From an uncultured Porphyromonadaceae bacterium (GTDB taxonomy: Bacteria > Bacteroidota > Bacteroidia > Bacteroidales > Muribaculaceae): a stretch of 64,000 bases of DNA. Under the pieces are notes generated by a model. The model had not been told where the DNA came from. It saw nothing but the letters and a program-made list of their open reading frames with translations, and searched no databases. Position numbers and translations under genes: made by a program. The stretch lies in the NCBI GenBank assembly GCA_937901905.1, contig CALDIF010000066.1, positions 1-64,000 of the forward strand, read 5' to 3'. Positions 54,797-63,929 of the stretch are shown one piece after another (the stretch's first letter is position 1; every line of letters begins with the position of its first letter).

Positions 54797-55360
54797 TCAC
54801 ACGACCGATGCAATGGCGTGCATGAGGTAAATTAACACGGTCAACAACAAGATTATAACACAGCCGGCGACAATGCGAAAACGTAGCGATGCCGGCTGTC
54901 GTTGTTCCTCGGCAAACCAAGTCGGCAAGAAACTGCCGGGTAACAAGTGAGCACTCGACTGCGGGGTGACGGCAGGTGCGGTTGCGCGACTAACAGGCTC
55001 GTCTCTCACGACAACATCATCAACACCCGACGGTTGCGACAACGATTTGGCATCGCCGGGCAAGGAAGATAAAGCCGTTCCGCAATATGGACAATAACGT
55101 GCTTCAATGCCTGCAGGCAACGGCAAACCGCAGGAAAAACAGTATTGGAAACTTTCGGGCACTGACCCGGCTACCGGCGAGTCAACAGGCGTGGCGGGCT
55201 GCGAGAACTCATAGCCGGCTACCATGTTATGATGTAAGCACTGCGGACACACGACCTCACCGCCATGCATCGTCAGCACTGCGGTCGAGACATTAATTAC
55301 ACGGTCACATTTCGCACAATTAACGGTAATTGTATTATTGTTGTCCTCGGCACTCATCAT
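54797..55360 (-). CDS. Tail-anchored double zinc-ribbon membrane protein
   Basis: The 187-aa protein has two Cys4 zinc ribbons, CAKC...CPQC (about 15-41) and CFSCGLPLP...CPYCG (about 73-93). A Pro/Ser-rich linker follows and then a single C-terminal membrane helix (about 163-183, VAGCVIILLLTVLIYLMH). The ribbons should face the cytoplasm. It is divergent from the second zinc-ribbon gene across 163 bases. A second ATG at 55357 is equally possible. Function unknown. Confidence 0.78.
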   Translation of the reverse strand: MMSAEDNNNTITVNCAKCDRVINVSTAVLTMHGGEVVCPQCLHHNMVAGYEFSQPATPVDSPVAGSVPESFQYCFSCGLPLPAGIEARYCPYCGTALSSLPGDAKSLSQPSGVDDVVVRDEPVSRATAPAVTPQSSAHLLPGSFLPTWFAEEQRQPASLRFRIVAGCVIILLLTVLIYLMHAIASVV

Positions 55361-55367
55361 CGCGGTG

Positions 55368-55375
55368 CAAAATTA
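55368..55375 (-). promoter_or_regulatory. -7 box (TAATTTTG) for the tail-anchored zinc-ribbon gene
   Basis: A full TAnnTTTG match on the minus strand only 7 bases before ATG 55360, implying a very short or absent leader. Confidence 0.55.
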
Positions 55376-55435
55376 GCAAAACAAAATTTGCCACCCAAAT
55401 TTTGGCTCTTTATTGTGAATTTAATTTAAAAGCAA

Positions 55436-55443
55436 TAATTTTG
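55436..55443 (+). promoter_or_regulatory. -7 box (TAATTTTG) for the zinc-ribbon/LTA-synthase-like pair
   Basis: A full TAnnTTTG match on the plus strand; leader about 75 nt. Confidence 0.65.
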
Positions 55444-55523
55444 CAAATTGTTCCATGCTTTACAGGGTATGGTTCAACTTGTGCAACATGAATTAATTAC
55501 GTTGATTTACAATTTCATCGGAT

Positions 55524-57026
55524 ATGGAATGTCCCAAGTGTCACAAGACAGTGGAGAACGGTTCTCACTTTTGCAGCAACTGCGGAGCGGCTCTTGCTGC
55601 AGTAGAGACACCCACTATCGAATGTCCGCATTGTGGTTCACAAATCAAAGCGACTGCCGTGTTTTGTCCGGAATGCGGTCGCATGGCACGCAACGACTTT
55701 GCCGAGGAGGTCAAGCACGACAAACCGTCGACCTCTCACGCTGAGGAGGTTGCCTCGTCTCCCGAAAAGCCGGCACAGATTGAATTCGACAATGTTGAAG
55801 AGACGATAGATGAGGTCGTGCCGGTTGCTCCGACAACAGATGTTGACCTTAACGAAACCGACGAAAATCCTCGCTCTACGTTCAATCGCAACGTGCTAAT
55901 CGGTGCTGCGGTCGCCATACTGTTGATAGCACTGTTAACGTTGATGCGCCACTGCAACGACAGCAGCAACGGTGCCGATACATCAACCGTGCAAGGCGAC
56001 AGCACTGCCGTGGCAACAACACAGGTTACAGTCCCTGCCGGCGAAGCGCTCAACATCTTCAAGATGGAACTGTCGCGTCACAACCTTAACGGAGACGATG
56101 CCCTCGCGATGGCGGCAACTCTGATACCCGGTAACCTCGCGGCAGACAAACCCGACCGCATCGTTGGTGTCACGATGAATAACATCGACGGCAACCGCTC
56201 GTTCATCAAGGTGTACGTGCTTGACCGCAGCGGTTCATCGTGGACACCGGTCTTGAAACAAACCAAATACTTCAACGGGCGCAAGTTGTTCATGAGCGAT
56301 GATGCTTTGCGTCCCGAGCCCGGAGCGGTGCCGGCAACGGCATCGGTCGGCGGACACGATGCGATGCTGTTCGCCATGTACAACGAGCCGCAAGGCTTCG
56401 CTGTGGGCAACACGGCACGCGTGACAATGGCACTCTATGACCTCGAGGCAGACAAGTTACACTTGTTGGACTATGACGGAGTGACCAAGCGCCACGACGA
56501 CGGCAAAATTTACGTTCACGGTAAGCCCATTCAAGGCACAAGCGGTCCGCAGATGAGTTTCCTGCGCGATGCCGCGCCCAAGGTGCATGTCCTGTATTTC
56601 CCCACCGAGGAGGAACTCAAGGCAGAACAAGAAGAAAAGGAACGCCAAGAAGAGGAGGCTCGCAAGAACGACCCGGACAATGCCGGTGAGACATGGGCCG
56701 AGGAGAATGCCGAGGCTATGGAACAAGTGAACGAGCGAGGTTCAGCCAGCGTCAAACCCAAGACCTACGACAAACCCATTTTCAACCTCCGCGACAACAA
56801 GCGCAAGTTGGACTTCGACACTCACCTCGTCTTTTGTGACAACGAGGGTAAGGTGTACGGCTTTGACAAGGCAACTCGCAAGTATTATGTGATATACAGT
56901 GCTTCCGGCTCCAATGCCCCGGCGAGCGACATCAGCAAGGGCAGTCGTGGCGAGCACGATGTGGAAATTGTCACCGCAAGCGGCACGTTGCACTACGACT
57001 TGTCCAACAACCGTTTGAGTCATTGA
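55524..57026 (+). CDS. Zinc-ribbon membrane protein with large extracytoplasmic domain
   Basis: The 500-aa protein starts with two zinc ribbons, CPKC...CSNCG (3-21) and CPHCGSQI...CPECG (34-52). An acidic linker, one membrane helix (about 124-144, VLIGAAVAILLIALLTLM) and an extracytoplasmic part of ~350 residues follow. The latter has a repeat-like beta region, a Glu-rich helical stretch (EEELKAEQEEKERQEEEARK, about 368-387) and a final region related to the first (TYDKPIFNLRDNKRKLDFDT). The layout recalls Firmicutes TcaA-type zinc-ribbon proteins, but no homology is claimed. Its stop lies one base before the start of the LTA-synthase-like gene, so the two are coupled. Confidence 0.78.
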   Translation: MECPKCHKTVENGSHFCSNCGAALAAVETPTIECPHCGSQIKATAVFCPECGRMARNDFAEEVKHDKPSTSHAEEVASSPEKPAQIEFDNVEETIDEVVPVAPTTDVDLNETDENPRSTFNRNVLIGAAVAILLIALLTLMRHCNDSSNGADTSTVQGDSTAVATTQVTVPAGEALNIFKMELSRHNLNGDDALAMAATLIPGNLAADKPDRIVGVTMNNIDGNRSFIKVYVLDRSGSSWTPVLKQTKYFNGRKLFMSDDALRPEPGAVPATASVGGHDAMLFAMYNEPQGFAVGNTARVTMALYDLEADKLHLLDYDGVTKRHDDGKIYVHGKPIQGTSGPQMSFLRDAAPKVHVLYFPTEEELKAEQEEKERQEEEARKNDPDNAGETWAEENAEAMEQVNERGSASVKPKTYDKPIFNLRDNKRKLDFDTHLVFCDNEGKVYGFDKATRKYYVIYSASGSNAPASDISKGSRGEHDVEIVTASGTLHYDLSNNRLSH

Positions 57027-57027
57027 T

Positions 57028-58995
57028 ATGAGTCGCGGCAAGGTCAGTGATATTGTCCATAGCAACGTGGGCGCGATGATTGTCAACATCGCGCTTGCTT
57101 ACTTGTTGTTCATGCTGACGCGCGTGGTTTTCGCGTTGGAAAATTACACCACCTTTATACCGCAGTTGACATGGGCGAGCCTGTGGACTGTGTTGAAGGG
57201 TGCACTCGTGTTCGACACGAGTGCCATCATGTATCTCAACATCGTCTACATCGTGCTTACTTTGTTCCCGTTACACATCAAGGAAACCGACGCGTGGCAT
57301 CGCGCTATGCGTTGGCTCTTCGTTATCACCAACGGTCTCGGGTTGGCAATGAACCTGACCGACTCGGTTTACTTCAAGTACACCGGTCGCCGCACTACGA
57401 TGACGGTGTTTGACCAGTTCGGTGCCGAGAACAATCTGCTTGGCATTTTCATGACCGAGTTATGGAACCACTGGTATCTCTTGCTGATATTCGCGGTGAT
57501 GATATTCCTGTTGTGGTTGCTGTTTGTCACACCACGATTGAAGGTATATCGCACGGGGTTGCAGTACTACGGCTCGCAGGCGTTATCGCTACTGCTCGCT
57601 CTTGTCCTTGCTGTGGTGGGCATGCGTGGTAGCGTAACCGCCGGCACCAAGCCTATCGCCATCAACCATGCCAATAGGTATGCCTCGCGACCGGTCGAAG
57701 CGAGTCTTGTGCTCAACACGCCGTTTTCGATGATACGCACCATCGGCAAGAAAGCCTTTATCACACCGCAGTATATAGACCTTGCTCTGATGGAGGCCAC
57801 CTACTCGCCCATACACTGTCCCGACACCGTGCCACCACTCGCCACCGGAAAGAACGTTGTGGTGCTCATTGTCGAGAGTATGGGAAAAGAATACATGGGA
57901 TATTTCAACCATGATATTGACGGCTACAACGGGTACACCCCCTTCTTGGACTCGTTGGCGACACGCTCGCTCACCTTTACCCACAGTTTTGCCTGCGGAC
58001 GCATCTCGATGGACGCGATGCCGAGTATCTTGTGCGGCATTCCGATGATGGTCGAGACGTTCTTCCTCACACCGGCATCGCTCAACAAGATAGAGGGACT
58101 ACCCCTCCACCTTGACAAGATGGGGTACACAACGGCATTTTTCCATGGGGGGCACAACATCTCGATGGGGTTCAACGCCTTCGGACACGCAATCGGTTTC
58201 GAACGTTACTACGGGCTCGACGAGTATTGTGCAGCACCCGGCACAGCCGGCATGGACGACTTTGACGGCAAGTGGGCAATCTACGACGAACCGTTCTTGA
58301 ACTATACTGCCGGTGTACTCGACACGCTGCCACAGCCTTTCATGGCAACGGTGTTCACAGCCAGCAACCATCACCCTTATTCGCTGCCCGAGCAATATTC
58401 TCACGGAGAATTGGGCGACAACGGCTCTTTGCCCATTCATCGCACAGCACGCTACACCGACAATGCCTTGCGCTTGTTCATGAAACATGCAGCCAAGCAA
58501 CCGTGGTACGAAAACACCGTCTTCGTCATCACTGCCGATCACACCAACCTTACCGACCACGCGCGCTATCAAACCGACCTCGGTCTGTACGAAGTGCCTA
58601 TCATGTTTTTCACGCCCGACGGTTCGCTGCCCGCGGTGACACGCGATGATGTAGTGGCGCAACACAGCGATGTGACTCCCACATTGTTGGCTTTGTTGGG
58701 CTACGGCGAGTGTTACGTGGCTTTCGGCAACAACCTGCTTGACACGTCACCAGAGGACTCTTGGGCATTTAACTACAACAATGGTGTATATCAACTCGTT
58801 ACGAGCGACTATCTGTTACAATTCGACGGCGAACAGGTGACCGGTGTCTACGCGTGGCGAACCGATCCGCTACTGCACACCAATCTTGTCGGCAAGGTTG
58901 ACACGACAACAGCCGAACAAAAACTCAAGGCATTAATTCAACAATACATGAGTCGCATGAACGAGGATAGGCTGACCGATGTCGAGGTGGGCTGA
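57028..58995 (+). CDS. LTA-synthase-like sulfatase-family membrane phosphotransferase
   Basis: The 655-aa protein has five membrane helices (about 1-200) and an extracytoplasmic alkaline-phosphatase-superfamily domain (about 275-600). Metal and active-site segments: VVVLIVESMGKEY (first ligand Glu), CGRISMDAMPSIL (Ser where LtaS has its nucleophile Thr), FHGGHNISMGF, ASNHHPYSLP and ITADHTNLTD (Asp-His ligands). Members transfer phosphoglycerol or phosphoethanolamine groups from lipids to glycans or lipid A outside the membrane. Bacteroidales do not make classical LTA, so the substrate is open. It directly follows the zinc-ribbon gene. Confidence 0.88.
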   Translation: MSRGKVSDIVHSNVGAMIVNIALAYLLFMLTRVVFALENYTTFIPQLTWASLWTVLKGALVFDTSAIMYLNIVYIVLTLFPLHIKETDAWHRAMRWLFVITNGLGLAMNLTDSVYFKYTGRRTTMTVFDQFGAENNLLGIFMTELWNHWYLLLIFAVMIFLLWLLFVTPRLKVYRTGLQYYGSQALSLLLALVLAVVGMRGSVTAGTKPIAINHANRYASRPVEASLVLNTPFSMIRTIGKKAFITPQYIDLALMEATYSPIHCPDTVPPLATGKNVVVLIVESMGKEYMGYFNHDIDGYNGYTPFLDSLATRSLTFTHSFACGRISMDAMPSILCGIPMMVETFFLTPASLNKIEGLPLHLDKMGYTTAFFHGGHNISMGFNAFGHAIGFERYYGLDEYCAAPGTAGMDDFDGKWAIYDEPFLNYTAGVLDTLPQPFMATVFTASNHHPYSLPEQYSHGELGDNGSLPIHRTARYTDNALRLFMKHAAKQPWYENTVFVITADHTNLTDHARYQTDLGLYEVPIMFFTPDGSLPAVTRDDVVAQHSDVTPTLLALLGYGECYVAFGNNLLDTSPEDSWAFNYNNGVYQLVTSDYLLQFDGEQVTGVYAWRTDPLLHTNLVGKVDTTTAEQKLKALIQQYMSRMNEDRLTDVEVG

Positions 58996-59074
58996 TGCCG
59001 AAGAGGGCACTTCCCCTCGCTCTTCATTTCACCGTATTTCCCGCTACCCGTCGAGTGCACGGCGATTCGCCGCG

Positions 59075-59983
59075 TCATTCTCTCTCAATCCGGCTCACGA
59101 TTTCCTCGACGGCTATGTCGGGGGCAAGCCATGTGATGCTCTCGTCGCGATGTAACCATGTGAGTTGTTTCTTGGCATACACTCGCGTGTTCTTTTGCAA
59201 ACGGGCAATTGCCGTGTCGCGATTCCACACACCGTCGAACATGGCGAACATCTCTTTCATGCCCACGGTATTGAGAGCCTGCAAGTGGCGATGAACCGAC
59301 ATAGATTGAGCCTCCCTGTCGAGCCCGGCATTCATCATGTCGAGCACGCGACGGTTGATGCGGTCGAAAAGAATTTCGCGCGGAACATTCAACGCATATT
59401 TAACCACATCGAAGGCGCGCTCGGCGGGCACACCACGGCGCAACGCGCTGTAAGTGCCGCCGGTTTGCCGGCACACCTCGACTGCATGAACCACCCGACG
59501 CGGATTTGCCTTATCAACGATTGCATAGTAGTCCGGGTCGCGCTGTTTCAACTCTTCGAGTAATGCTGTCAGTCCTTGATGTTCGAGGTCGTCAAGCACT
59601 GCCGCGCGCACTTCGTGGCGGATGTCGGGTATCGCATCAAGCCCTCTCGTGACCGCATCGATATACATCATCGAACCTCCACACAACACGGCACGACCGT
59701 GACCGGCAGCGAACACTCCCGGCAACATTGCCAACACATCGGTGGCATATGCCGATGCGCTATAAGGCTCGGTGACACTGCGACAAGCCACCATGTGGTG
59801 GGGCACGCGAGAAAGTTGTTCCGGCGTGGGGGCAGCGGTGCAGACAGGTATTTCGCGAAATACCTGTCGTGAATCGGCATTGACAATGTGACACCCCAAA
59901 CGTTGAGCCACAGCGATAGCGACATCGGTTTTCCCCGATGCTGTGGGTCCCGTTATAACGATGAGGATGTCGCGGTGTGCCAC
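59075..59983 (-). CDS. miaA: tRNA dimethylallyltransferase MiaA
   Basis: The 302-aa enzyme adds a dimethylallyl group to N6 of A37 in tRNAs that read UNN codons. The P-loop GPTASGKT has Lys18; NADSRQVFREI, GGSMMYIDAVTRGLD, the DKANPRRVVHAVEVC segment and VYAKKQLTWLHRD are standard. It is the last gene of a minus-strand run and starts 2 bases after the DUF4919 stop. Confidence 0.95.
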   Translation of the reverse strand: MAHRDILIVITGPTASGKTDVAIAVAQRLGCHIVNADSRQVFREIPVCTAAPTPEQLSRVPHHMVACRSVTEPYSASAYATDVLAMLPGVFAAGHGRAVLCGGSMMYIDAVTRGLDAIPDIRHEVRAAVLDDLEHQGLTALLEELKQRDPDYYAIVDKANPRRVVHAVEVCRQTGGTYSALRRGVPAERAFDVVKYALNVPREILFDRINRRVLDMMNAGLDREAQSMSVHRHLQALNTVGMKEMFAMFDGVWNRDTAIARLQKNTRVYAKKQLTWLHRDESITWLAPDIAVEEIVSRIERE

Positions 59984-59985
59984 GT

Positions 59986-60681
59986 TCAGTCGGGATACTT
60001 CATTGCAGCGACCTCAAGGACGCGACGCAAGTCAAAGTAGAACTCTGTCGCCGTCTTGCCCGGACGTGGCTCGACGGTGATACAGTCAATACCATCGTCG
60101 CTTGTCTCGTGCGACACGGCACGATAGCCGAGGAAGTTCACGATATTGTACTCGTGATCGGGGGCAATGACCACCCACGGCGACTCCTTGGTACCGCGAC
60201 CGCTGCTCATGATGGCGGCAATGATGCGATCAAGACGGAACTTGCGTATATTCTCCTTGAAAAACTTCTTTTTTTTATGCAAGGCGAATATCTGGTAGGT
60301 CATCTGGTTGAGGTCAAAGATGTTGTCGGCAAGCGAGAGGTCGGCATAGTGCTCAATCGTGTCCAGTTCCATGCGTGTGTGCTTGTCAAGATAATACAGT
60401 TCTTCGACCTTACTTGACCACACACTCTCTCTGAACGGATCGTAATCCTCTTGAAACGTGTATCCGTAGTACAAATTGCGAGCGTGCTCCAACTTGAAAC
60501 CCGTCGTGTCATTGCCGGTGAACATCTTGAGCAACTTGGGGAAGTAATAGTCGTTCTTGGGGTTCATCGTCACTTGACGCACATGGTCAAAGTCAACCGG
60601 TGTAACCTCAACCTTGCTTTGCTGTGCGACCGCAACGAGCGACAAGGGCATCAACAATATGTAAATCAATAATTTCTTCAT
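59986..60681 (-). CDS. DUF4919-like exported protein
   Basis: The 231-aa protein has a signal peptide (MKKLLIYILLMPLSLVAVAQ). It then has NPKNDYYFPKLLKMFTGNDT, YYGYTFQEDYDPF and the conserved-looking DGIDCITVEPRPGKTATEFY ending in DLRRVLEV. This agrees with the Bacteroidales DUF4919 family, whose role is unknown. The frame stays open upstream to 60717, but ATG 60681 begins a proper signal peptide. It lies 54 bases after the aldo/keto reductase gene. Confidence 0.8.
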   Translation of the reverse strand: MKKLLIYILLMPLSLVAVAQQSKVEVTPVDFDHVRQVTMNPKNDYYFPKLLKMFTGNDTTGFKLEHARNLYYGYTFQEDYDPFRESVWSSKVEELYYLDKHTRMELDTIEHYADLSLADNIFDLNQMTYQIFALHKKKKFFKENIRKFRLDRIIAAIMSSGRGTKESPWVVIAPDHEYNIVNFLGYRAVSHETSDDGIDCITVEPRPGKTATEFYFDLRRVLEVAAMKYPD

Positions 60682-60735
60682 TTCTGTTTCTGTCAAAAAA
60701 TAATAACCGATTGACATTAGCCACGGCGAGCGACA

Positions 60736-62130
60736 TCAGGGATTGCGACGCAGTTGCTCGACGTACTCGCTGATGCGAGCCAATTCGCGTGGAATGTCAA
60801 TGCGTTGCGGACAATGAGGCGCACACTGCCCACACCCGATACACTTGTCGGCTTGTCGCAGCCGCGGCACGGCACGATCGTGACCGACGAGGAACGCGCG
60901 ACGTTGACGGCGATACTCACTGCGGTCGTCGGTGCCGGCGGCCGGGACATCGGGCGTGTTATCCTCACTGCGACACTTGTTGTAATGAATAAAAATTGCC
61001 GGAATGTTTATGCCGTAGGGACACGGCATACAGTACTTACAGTCGTTACACGGAATTGTTTTATAACTCACAAGGTCGCCACCCAACTTCTCGAGCATGT
61101 GTTTTTGCCGCTCGGTCAACTCCACGAGCGGACTGTAAGTCTTGACATTCTCAACAAGATGTTCCATGAATGTCATGCCACTCAAGACAGTGAGCACACC
61201 ATCAAACGAACCTGCATAACGAAAAGCCCAACTCGCCACGCTTGCCTCGGCATCTTGAGCCAACAAACGTCGCGCCAAGGGGTCGGGCAAGTGGGACAAC
61301 CGACCTCCCAACAAAGGTTCCATGATAACTGCCGGTATGCCACGGCGATGCAATTCTCCGTAAAGATACACGGCATCGGTATTGCGCGCATTAATCTCAC
61401 GCGCGTGTTCCCAATCGAGATAATTCAACTCGATTTGTACAAAATCCCAATGAACATCGCCGGCATCGTGCATCGCCAACGCGCGGTCAAACACAGCCAC
61501 GTCGCCGTGATAACTGAAACCCAAGTTGCGTATCACGCCCGCGGCGCGTTGCTCTTTGAGATAGTCCAACAGTCCGTTGTCAATATAACGACCGTCAAAT
61601 GCCGCCATACCGTTCTCACCCATGCCGATGCCGTGCAACAACAAGTAGTCCACGTAGTCCACCTGTAACTCCTTGAGCGAGTTGGCAAACATTTCCTTGC
61701 CGGCAGCGAACGACCATGTCTCGGGGTTGAAGTTCGATAACTTTGTGGCAATAAAATACTTGTCCCGCGGATGCCGACTCAGGGCAATGCCGGTGGCATG
61801 CTCGCTGCGACCGCGACAATAAGCCGGTGACGTGTCAAAGTAGTTGACACCATGCTCGATGGCATAGTCCACCTGACGATTTACCATATCCTGATCTATC
61901 TCGGCATCGCCGTCCTCACGAGCACTGGCCTGCGAGTCGACTGTGGGCAAACGCATCATGCCGAAACCCAATATCGACACACGGTCGCCCGTATTGGGAT
62001 TAACACGATAGGTCATCGTGCCACCGGGCTCGCTTGATTGCTGCACCGTATTGTCACAACCCACGATTGACACACCCGTTACAGCGGCGGCTCCGATACC
62101 GAGGGTTTTGAGAAAATCTCGTCGTTCCAT
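60736..62130 (-). CDS. Exported aldo/keto reductase with C-terminal 2[4Fe-4S] ferredoxin domain
   Basis: The 464-aa protein starts with a twin-arginine signal (ERRDFLKTLGIG) that also has a lipobox (SIVGC, Cys about 25). The aldo/keto-reductase barrel (about 45-340) shows LGFGMMRLP, FDTSPAYCRGRSE (catalytic Tyr region), KLSNF and LGFSYHGD. The C-terminal region has CNDCKYCMPCPYGINIP and CIGCGQCAPHCPQRIDIPR clusters. Such proteins in Bacteroidales are probably periplasmic or membrane-attached oxidoreductases. The gene lies 15 bases after the NapH/NapG-like gene, which could supply electrons (inference). Confidence 0.9.
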   Translation of the reverse strand: MERRDFLKTLGIGAAAVTGVSIVGCDNTVQQSSEPGGTMTYRVNPNTGDRVSILGFGMMRLPTVDSQASAREDGDAEIDQDMVNRQVDYAIEHGVNYFDTSPAYCRGRSEHATGIALSRHPRDKYFIATKLSNFNPETWSFAAGKEMFANSLKELQVDYVDYLLLHGIGMGENGMAAFDGRYIDNGLLDYLKEQRAAGVIRNLGFSYHGDVAVFDRALAMHDAGDVHWDFVQIELNYLDWEHAREINARNTDAVYLYGELHRRGIPAVIMEPLLGGRLSHLPDPLARRLLAQDAEASVASWAFRYAGSFDGVLTVLSGMTFMEHLVENVKTYSPLVELTERQKHMLEKLGGDLVSYKTIPCNDCKYCMPCPYGINIPAIFIHYNKCRSEDNTPDVPAAGTDDRSEYRRQRRAFLVGHDRAVPRLRQADKCIGCGQCAPHCPQRIDIPRELARISEYVEQLRRNP

Positions 62131-62145
62131 TTTGTCTAACTGTTT

Positions 62146-63603
62146 TCAAACATGATGAACCTCAAGCCCCTCAACGTAGATTGCGCTGAACGGACGAGCC
62201 GGACATACATACTCGCAAGCACCGCAACCGATACAACGTGACACGTCAACATGAGGCACCATGGGCGACAAGTTGTCATTGGGATCAAGCGGCAACATCA
62301 TGATTGCCTCGGCAGGGCAGTGGCGAGCACAGTTACCGCACGACACGCCGTCGGCAAGAACAACACAATTTTGCTTTATCCACACTGCTTGACCGATGTG
62401 AGTAACACTTTTATCGGCATGAGATATAGGCTTAATCGCTCCGTTGGGGCACACTTGAGAACAACGATTGCACTCCGGACGACAATATCCGCGCTCGTAA
62501 CTCATCGTGGGTTGCATGAGAGTTAACAAACCGTCGCTCGGACGCAACACTCCATTGGGACACGCTGCGACACACAATTGGCATGCGGTACAGTGAGATG
62601 CCATGTTAGAGGCACCGAGTGACCCCGGAGGGGTGAGCGGCACCCGACGTTTGGGTTGTTTCTTATTCTCAATCACGGCGAGACCGCCGTCAAGTTTTTT
62701 GCCGGTTTGAGCAAAAGCCACATCGGCGGCAACGATAGCGGCACCGACCAACGCAGCGCGACGAGCCTCATTGACAGGTTTATCGGTCGCCGCGACCGAC
62801 GTGCCGTAGCGCAAAGCACCGTGATTACACGATGACAAACAGTTGCCGCAGGTCACACAACGCGAGTAGTCAATGGCATGATTCTTCGAGTCGATACACG
62901 AAGCCTTGCAGTCGCGGGCGCACAAACCACACGAGATACACTTGTCGGTGTCTATGCGGATTTTCAACCATGACAAGCGAGCCAATTGACCCAACACGGT
63001 ACCCACCGGACATATTGTGTTGCAATAGGTGCGACCGCTACGCCAAGCCAACGTTGCGACCAAGACGAACACGACCATAGCAACGATCAACGTGGGTACA
63101 CTCTTCACCCACACGTCAACACTGTAAAAGGAATAACTCTCGTAGTGAGCCGCTATTGATGCAAGCACGTTATTGCCTGCCAACCATAGGGGTTGAAGCA
63201 AATTGGTTGCGATGCGACCGTAGTTGCCGTAGGGATCCAACAATGCCACGAGGCTGCCGATGCCGGCAACAAACGCTACAACCATCACCGCTACCATGAA
63301 CCGGCGCAACCACGTCACGGCTTTGTTATAACGAAAACGGTGTTTCTTGCGACGTAACGACGACACCATGTCCTGCATGATGCCGAGGGGGCAAATAACC
63401 GAACAGTAGACGCGACCGAACACCAACGTGAGCAGCACCAACGTGAGCAGCACCAACACGTTCAGTGACAACAATGCCGGCATGAACTGCAAGCGGGCAA
63501 CCCAACCGAGATAATGGTGAACGACACCGGTGAAATCAAGCAACAACAGAGTGATTGCCGTCATCACGAGTGTTGCGATTGTTATTCTTATTTTTCTTAA
63601 CAT
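62146..63603 (-). CDS. NapH-NapG-like polyferredoxin membrane protein
   Basis: The 485-aa protein joins a NapH-like membrane half and a NapG-like ferredoxin half. The membrane half has four or five helices and the two CxxxCP motifs VYCSVICPLG and TYCNTICPVG. At least six Fe-S-type Cys clusters follow, for example CISCGLCARDCKASC, CVTCGNCLSSC, CTACQLCVAACPNGV and CIGCGACEYVCPARP. In the middle, EARRAALVGAAIVAADVAFA (about 278-297) looks like an internal Tat signal, as found at the start of NapG. It probably moves electrons from quinol or a cytoplasmic donor to the exported aldo/keto reductase. The in-frame start at 63645 lies in the -7 box, so ATG 63603 is used. Confidence 0.88.
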   Translation of the reverse strand: MLRKIRITIATLVMTAITLLLLDFTGVVHHYLGWVARLQFMPALLSLNVLVLLTLVLLTLVFGRVYCSVICPLGIMQDMVSSLRRKKHRFRYNKAVTWLRRFMVAVMVVAFVAGIGSLVALLDPYGNYGRIATNLLQPLWLAGNNVLASIAAHYESYSFYSVDVWVKSVPTLIVAMVVFVLVATLAWRSGRTYCNTICPVGTVLGQLARLSWLKIRIDTDKCISCGLCARDCKASCIDSKNHAIDYSRCVTCGNCLSSCNHGALRYGTSVAATDKPVNEARRAALVGAAIVAADVAFAQTGKKLDGGLAVIENKKQPKRRVPLTPPGSLGASNMASHCTACQLCVAACPNGVLRPSDGLLTLMQPTMSYERGYCRPECNRCSQVCPNGAIKPISHADKSVTHIGQAVWIKQNCVVLADGVSCGNCARHCPAEAIMMLPLDPNDNLSPMVPHVDVSRCIGCGACEYVCPARPFSAIYVEGLEVHHV

Positions 63604-63642
63604 TAAAAGAAGTAGTGAGCGAATAAACCGGGATTTGAGTAG

Positions 63643-63650
63643 CAAAGTTA
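63643..63650 (-). promoter_or_regulatory. -7 box (TAACTTTG) for the polyferredoxin-to-miaA run
   Basis: A full TAnnTTTG match on the minus strand; leader about 34 nt to ATG 63603. Confidence 0.65.
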
Positions 63651-63817
63651 ATAAAAAGTTTTCACATTCATGACATTGGCGCTATAATGGAACATAAAAA
63701 TTTATCGGAGCCTTTTTTGTTTACTGTTTTTTGTTATTATTGCATGGGATAAGTGCGTCCGGCGCAGTTGATCTATGCTAAAATTGGGGGAGGCTTGGGT
63801 TTGTGAAAAAATTTGTT

Positions 63818-63825
63818 TAATTTTG
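63818..63825 (+). promoter_or_regulatory. -7 box (TAATTTTG) for the gene at the window end
   Basis: A full TAnnTTTG match on the plus strand with CTTG 20 bases upstream; leader about 100 nt. The rest of 63651-63929 shows no gene. Confidence 0.45.
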
Positions 63826-63929
63826 TCTTCAATTCCGTTGTGTGTGTGAAACTTATCTCTCGTCTAACACTTGCAGCGACTTAACTACCTGCGATACTTG
63901 AATTATTCAAAATATAACAACAATTGATT

